NCBI GenBank assembly: GCA_013176395.1
Contig: JABMLP010000002.1
Location: 1,860,001-1,924,000, forward strand
DNA length: 64,000 nucleotides
From: Venturia oleaginea
Lineage: Eukaryota > Ascomycota > Dothideomycetes > Venturiales > Venturiaceae
Direction of reading: 5' to 3'
The notes under the pieces are model-generated. The model did not search any database and was not told where the DNA came from. It was given only the letters and a program-made list of their open reading frames with translations. Positions 59,134 through 64,000 of the stretch are shown here, one piece after another. Position numbers and translations under genes: made by a program. Position 1 is the stretch's first letter; each line of letters begins with the position of its first letter.

Positions 59134-60087
59134 GTGTATAAAAAGCTCGCCCTGCTTCTTTGTAGCTACCTCGCAGCCACATATAACCATACTCGACTGA
59201 ATTCTCATTCTCAGTACCTCCTCAATTTGGCGTTCCAATTTAATCCCGAATTCCAAATCATATACGACATCCACCCAGAAACTCCATTCACTCAGCCCTC
59301 CTACCAAACATTCAAACTAGACCTGCGCGCGAGTTATTTATGCCTACTAGGCGACATCGGACTAATCAAAGACGACGGTCTCTTCGCATTCCTCGAAAGC
59401 CTCCTCAAGCAAACACCAAACCCCACCATCTTGTATATTTACGGCAACCACGAATACTACCAGTCAACCATAGACATAGCTCGGAGAAGAATGCAAGATT
59501 TTGTCGAAAAGATAAAATGGGAGTATGGGAATCGCCTCATTATTCTGGATCCTGGGAGGCATGATATTAGTCCCACAGTCACCGTTTTAGGGTGTACGCT
59601 TTGGAGTCGCATCTCAGATGACTATTTATCTGCTGCGAACGGAATATTGACAGATTGTCACCCCGAGCGCGGTATCAAGAATTTGGATGCGTCGAAACAT
59701 CTAGGAGAGCACATTCAAGACCTCGAATGGCTGAACGCCGAAGTCGAGAAAATCGGCGCAACAGAGCCAAACCGACAAATTTTGATATTGACTCATCACA
59801 GCCCGACGTTTGATAAGCGCGCCAATAATCCGAGATACGAAGTCAGTGACAAGATCTCCTGTTTCGTCACAGATCTTTCGAGAGGACATTGTTGGGCCAG
59901 CCCGGCGGTCAAGTGTTGGGCGTTCGGGCATACACATTCTTCCTGCTGCTATCGAGATGGAGTTACGAATAAGCTGCTGGTTGCGAATCAAGGAGGATAT
60001 AATCCAATTGTGGGGCTTACTCCGGAAGGAGCATCTCGGAAGCGAGTTGGAAAAGTCAAAGTCGTTGAAGCAAGGGGTGATACTTAG
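59134..60087 (+). CDS. Calcineurin-like metallophosphoesterase (5' end uncertain)
   Basis: An open frame of about 300 residues with the full metallophosphoesterase ligand set in order: Asp-x-His (YDIHPETP, usually SDLHLE), LLGDIG, YGNHEYY, LTHHSPT and FGHTHSS. The stop is at 60085-60087. The first frame codon (59134) is GTG, and no in-frame ATG precedes the metal-binding DIH, so the true start must lie in an upstream exon; CTCAG at about 59209-59213 is a possible acceptor. The family removes phosphate from small molecules, nucleotides or proteins using two metal ions; these fungal Ser/Thr-phosphatase-like members are mostly uncharacterised. Its neighbour HEM25 ends convergently 439 bp away. 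Confidence 0.78.
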   Translation: MYKKLALLLCSYLAATYNHTRLNSHSQYLLNLAFQFNPEFQIIYDIHPETPFTQPSYQTFKLDLRASYLCLLGDIGLIKDDGLFAFLESLLKQTPNPTILYIYGNHEYYQSTIDIARRRMQDFVEKIKWEYGNRLIILDPGRHDISPTVTVLGCTLWSRISDDYLSAANGILTDCHPERGIKNLDASKHLGEHIQDLEWLNAEVEKIGATEPNRQILILTHHSPTFDKRANNPRYEVSDKISCFVTDLSRGHCWASPAVKCWAFGHTHSSCCYRDGVTNKLLVANQGGYNPIVGLTPEGASRKRVGKVKVVEARGDT

Positions 60088-60525
60088 GAACTTTTACCAA
60101 GAGAAAACGGAGTACACCGCAGATCGAGGAAGGACATCAAGTCCAGAATCCTGCAACAGGGAAGAGAGGTTGGTGGCGTAGGCTCTTCGGCCGTTGAAAA
60201 CGTAGTGTATTGGGCGGTGGAATGTTGTAATTGATTTCTGATCGAAATCATAGTTCAATCGAAGAGACTTGACGAAGCTACGGTGTAGGTGTAAGCCGCA
60301 CAAAATTTGTTAGTCGGCCATTCTTCACTCATAATGTCTAGAAATTGGTGCTCTTCACTTAGCTATGTAAACCAAAAGTAAATCATAACGTGCAGTGAAG
60401 CTTTATGTGGTATAGTTTTGCCCTCTCCTATATATACAGGGTTTGAGTGGTATATTCCTTCGTGTCCAGAACGCCTCGTTAGATCTCGAGTAATGGTACA
60501 TCTTAGCGTATCCCAGCTGTTCTTC
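60088..60525. other. Intergenic, convergent 3' ends
   Basis: Lies between the phosphoesterase (+) and HEM25 (-). No feature was recognised. Confidence 0.45.
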
Positions 60526-61544
60526 TCAAATCAACTCCTCGCTCAACCACCGTATCTCAGCTCTTCGGATCAACTCCTCGTATAATGTCCAAGCTAACGC
60601 TGAGCTCATTGCCTTCCGACCCATTCTCAACGCTAGGCCGTCGAACAAACTTCTCGTTCCAGCTTCCGCAATCATCAGCTTGGCCGCTTGAACCATGTTG
60701 CCATATTTTTGTGGCATGACTTGTATTCTCGTCTTGATGGCGTCGAAAGGGTTGGTGACTGCTGTGGCCAATCCTGCTGCCAGAACTCCGGATGTGAAGT
60801 TAATCCCAGCGGAAATTCCAGGTGTGGCCGTGACCTCGCTCAATGCGCCCAGCCTCCTCTTGCTTTCCTCGTAGAACAAGACGTAAAGTCCAGCGTAAGG
60901 CGCGTCTCGAACGGCGGTGGCGCCAATGCCAGCAAAGAACCCTTTGAATCCTTCTTTCCGTATTATGTCCGCTGAAGCAGCATATATCGATTTGTAAGAG
61001 TAGAGTGAAGACTCATACCGTACTTTTATGACTGTGATGGGCATCATAGCAAATCCAGCTGCCGCTCTTGCCAGCGCACCCGTGAGCAGGTTTGTAGTAC
61101 TGGTCAGCTTGGGCAAAGAAGAGGAGTTTCCTTCTCGTGCTCCTGCTGTTCCTACTGAGCCTGGAATTGTGCCAATCCCAGCGGTTGCGAGACCTGACCT
61201 AAGTGCATTGAGTCCACCAAAGTAGAGAGCCGAGCCAGCGCCTGTCCGGATCATTGAGGGCACTGTACCGCGCCATAGTTGCTGTACTGGAGATCCGGAT
61301 GCGGCGATCTCGCGGAGGGTGTTAAGTAGAGGATGTGAAGATTTGAGATGTGAGGACTGCTGTATGCGCGTTTTAAGGAGATCGGCCGGTTGGAGTAGGA
61401 CGGCGGAGCTAGTGCCTGAGACTAGACCGGCGAGGTAGTGAAATGCTTTGCGATTTCGTTAGCAATGGTGGTATGGTGTGTGAAGCTATATTGCCTACAT
61501 TTTTTGGATGCAGCGGTCGTTTGTTTGTGACCGCCATTGGACAT
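60526..61544 (-). CDS. HEM25: Mitochondrial glycine carrier (Hem25/SLC25A38)
   Basis: An about 322-aa mitochondrial carrier in two exons. The first exon (61542-61544 [18 protein letters not shown]) splices to [20 protein letters not shown]. All three carrier repeats are present: [24 protein letters not shown] and [11 protein letters not shown], i.e. Px[DE/T]xx[KR]x[RK] variants, each followed by the conserved acidic/Gly helix. The second repeat (PITVIKxRYES, then [14 protein letters not shown]) is characteristic of SLC25A38/Hem25. That carrier imports glycine into the matrix for 5-aminolevulinate synthesis, the first step of haem production. A Gly/Ala/Ser insertion sits between the first two repeats ([20 protein letters not shown]). 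Location is the inner mitochondrial membrane. Confidence 0.92.
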
Positions 61545-62476
61545 GACCGGCTTGGTGGGATTTGACGGTTACCACCGTTTCATGGTTTGATACTGAGTGA
61601 GAAGTCTCAGAACAGAACTGGCGCTCGGTAATACTCGGTGTTGATGGTACCTCGAGAAGATGGGTGTATCGAACAGGGTAGTCGAGGAATCATCGTCATG
61701 GACCGCGTCGACTAACCTCACGAGGCTGAGGCTGAGATACAGCCTATCACTGACCCAAGGTGACATGCCGTGTGCCAATCATCTGCCAGCTTCGTATCAA
61801 TCTCTACATAGTGCTCTGCCGAGAGCATTGAAGGTCCCAATTCACCAAGATCGAGTCAGGCCAGCTACTTTGAAAAAATCTGCCTGTGATGTTGGAATGG
61901 ATGTCATATGGATTTACAAGAATACGCGATAATTCGAGATACTCGCTAACGTCCAACTTTGAGCTGCTGATTATTTAATTACTTATCACGTGTATCCCAA
62001 CCGTTCATCATTGCCATCAAAAGATCACACCCATACTCCGAGACGTCTTCCATCAACATATACACCCGTGAGGTGATCGGCCATTCTTTCTTCCGCCCCA
62101 AGGGTGCAACTCGAATTTGCTCATTAGTAGAGAATTAACCTCCTTGATGCCCCAGCGATCCTCATGCAACAACTCCACCAAATACTGCAACCCATTTCCT
62201 TCGGCGTCCCTTATCATTAGCCTCTTCTCCGTCTCCCTCGACTGATTCCCGACAGTGTTGCATGATTCCTCTGGCAGCAGAATTCAACATCATGTTTCTG
62301 CCCACGATGAATGAAAGTGACCTGAGTGTTGAGATGGAGTAAATCTTTGTCGATATCGATAATGGTGTCACTTAACTTAGTCTTGACCCACCTGGACCCT
62401 GAGTCCGGAAGTTTCCGCCTGACTATTTCTTCTTGTACATGTCACCGCCTTTACTTCCAGAATTTCGACAGTGGGG
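61545..62476. other. Divergent promoter region
   Basis: Shared upstream region of HEM25 (-) and the SET-domain gene (+). No further element was recognised. Confidence 0.4.
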
Positions 62477-63571
62477 ATGGCTCGTGATCATCCCGCCAGC
62501 CTGGCGGAGGGTGCGTGTGAAGCTCGCTATTGTAGTTTCGTGCTAATCAAGTATTAGCCAAATCCCCAGAACAAAGCCTCAAAGCAAAGGACAGTCGCCA
62601 CCTTTTCGAGGTCAAGGAAGCCAATGGTAAAGGATTAGGTATCTTTGCAAAGGAAGATACACGTCGTGGAACCCTCGTTCTTTCAGAGACACCGCTGTTC
62701 GCATTTAACAGCAGTGACGGCACCACAGACACTTCCCTCCTTTCGGCTTTCGCCAAACTACCTTCACCTGAAACAGAGGCATACCTTGAGCTGCATCCGT
62801 ATTTGCCCCCGAATTATCCAGTAGCAAACATTTTCGAAGAAGGTCAGAAGGTTTTGGGAATATATTCAGCAAATGCCTGGGCCGGCGGGGTTGTGGATCT
62901 AGGCTCTCGTTTCAATCACAGCTGCGCTCCGAACGTGCATTTGAGCCACGATCCGCGGACTCATATCTACGACTTCCGGTTGGTGCGAGATGTGAAGGCC
63001 GGTGAAGAGCTTACCGCCAGTTATATCTCGTTGTTCCTCACTCGAAAAGAACGACAAGACAGCTTGGTGCGGTGGGGATTCGAGTGTGCGTGTCCAGCTT
63101 GCGAAAATACTGCTGACGGAAATAAAATCGAGGAGAAAAGAGTCAAATTGAGGAACCTATACCACGAGATGAGGACAGTCCAATACAACGCGACGACAGA
63201 TGCTCAGCTCTTGAAGTCGTACCGCTTCAAGTGCCAACAAATAGCTGCACTTATGCGTTCCCTCGGTCTCGTGTCATCGTTCCTAAGAAAAAGGTAAGCA
63301 AACCAATATCTAGATAAAAAGCCACTGCTGAATTTATAGCTACTATGAGGCAGCTCTGATCTCCGCTGTCTTGGGCGAAGGAAAGATGGCTTTGTCATGG
63401 GCAGAGAAAGGCGCGGATATTATGTTGTGTCTGTATGGAGAGAGGCGGTCATATTATGAGATTGACTTGCACGTAGTTACACAATTGCAAGTCGCGGTAG
63501 AGCGGGAGGAAGCATTCCAATTTGGGGATATCCTATGGCCTGTGGGCTGGGGACAGGATTTTCCAAACTGA
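62477..63571 (+). CDS. SET-domain protein lysine methyltransferase (SMYD-like)
   Basis: A 333-aa protein in three exons (62477-62510, 62558-63293, 63340-63571). The ATG at 62477 starts MARDHPASLAE, which splices in frame to AKSPEQSLKAKDSRHLFEVK. SET landmarks are GKGLGIFAKEDTRRGTLVLS (N-SET strand), SRFNHSCAPN (NHSC SAM pocket), GEELTASYI (GEExxxxY catalytic Tyr) and a post-SET Cys cluster FECACPAC. No MYND zinc finger interrupts the SET domain. Fungal proteins of this class methylate lysines on histones or non-histone proteins; the target is not predictable. The C-terminal exon forms a helical tail ending WGQDFPN. Splice sites are canonical and frame is kept. Confidence 0.88.
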
Positions 63572-64000
63572 GGGTCATCAGAGACAAGATGGAAATTCGC
63601 AGAAACTGTAGATATCTGACCAAATCTCCAACGTAGGTTCTTTGAAGTTTCTTTGAAGGAGTTATTCTTTGTAGTGCTCGCGATCTTCTGCTCGCTTTCA
63701 ACCGACAAAGCAATTCGACCGTACTCAAACATTCTAGCTGATATCTCTCACGGGCTGGGGCTCTAAGGACACCAGAGACTCATTATTGATAAGAGATGAG
63801 AATGAGTTGTATTGAGATGCTACCTCAAGCCTGGGATGAATCCGCCAGATGCGAACACTGGCAGCCGCTTACCAAGAAAGCTTCAATTCACATGATTCTA
63901 AGGCAAATGTGATTTGCAACTCCCGAAGACTTGATCGGGATATTCAGCGTGTAGTCTATCACCGTTTGCACTATTTGATTGCTCTGCCCTGAACGAGTCC
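63572..64000. other. Intergenic to window end
   Basis: 3' flank of the SET gene. No ORF or RNA gene was recognised before the window ends. Confidence 0.4.

Noticed and set aside
60955..61025. An extra intron in HEM25 starting at GTACGG after VIK.
   Set aside because: The sequence continues as [16 protein letters not shown], which matches the expected SLC25A38-type repeat.

Overview
The window looks like genomic DNA of a filamentous ascomycete (Pezizomycotina). Most genes are split by 47-90 nt GT-AG introns with CTAAY-like branch points, intergenic spaces are compact, and the gene content is typical of that group: Ssd1/GUL-1, Vps11, Yra1/ALYREF, Hem25, a Mep-type ammonium transporter, a DMATS prenyltransferase, a HsbA-type wall protein and a Zn2Cys6 regulator. 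The class cannot be fixed from the sequence alone; Leotiomycetes is a guess. Exon structures were assembled by eye from splice sites, reading frame and family conservation. The summed exon lengths keep frame for most multi-exon genes.

Region 1-22.3 kb is accessory. It holds a secreted FKBP isomerase, a 964-aa single-chain fusion of a FAD monooxygenase and an O-methyltransferase, a membrane SH3 protein, a DMATS-type aromatic prenyltransferase, a secreted GMC oxidoreductase and an epoxide hydrolase. Prenylation, hydroxylation, O-methylation, oxidation and epoxide opening together would make a plausible tailoring set for a prenylated aromatic or indole metabolite. No PKS, NRPS or terpene cyclase is present, so the cluster is a hypothesis. 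A transposon island at 11.9-17.1 kb splits this region. It contains a 14-bp-duplication-flanked insert with an (ATCA)n tail, a nearly intact pogo/Fot1-like DDE element with one premature stop, and an internally deleted relative. The epoxide hydrolase has lost a canonical splice donor, which suggests decay.

Region 22.3-36.6 kb holds a Cus2/HTATSF1-type splicing factor, a Mep ammonium transporter with clustered upstream GATA sites, a 975-aa disordered UBA/AT-hook-like nuclear protein, a frameshifted class I methyltransferase, a HsbA-type cell-wall protein preceded by a 9 x 18-bp minisatellite that is open in frame with it, and a DUF202 membrane protein.

Region 36.6-43.7 kb holds a Dal5-like MFS transporter, whose last codons and 3' flank are tandemly duplicated, a 216-bp MITE-like inverted repeat and a Zn2Cys6 regulator.

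Region 43.7-64 kb is mostly housekeeping. Yra1/ALYREF, with an unusual 832-nt intron and a GC-AG intron, is head-to-head with Vps11. A beta-carbonic anhydrase, an Rds1-type ferritin-like protein, Ssd1, a metallophosphoesterase, the mitochondrial glycine carrier Hem25 and a SET-domain methyltransferase follow. No tRNA, rRNA or CRISPR array was recognised.
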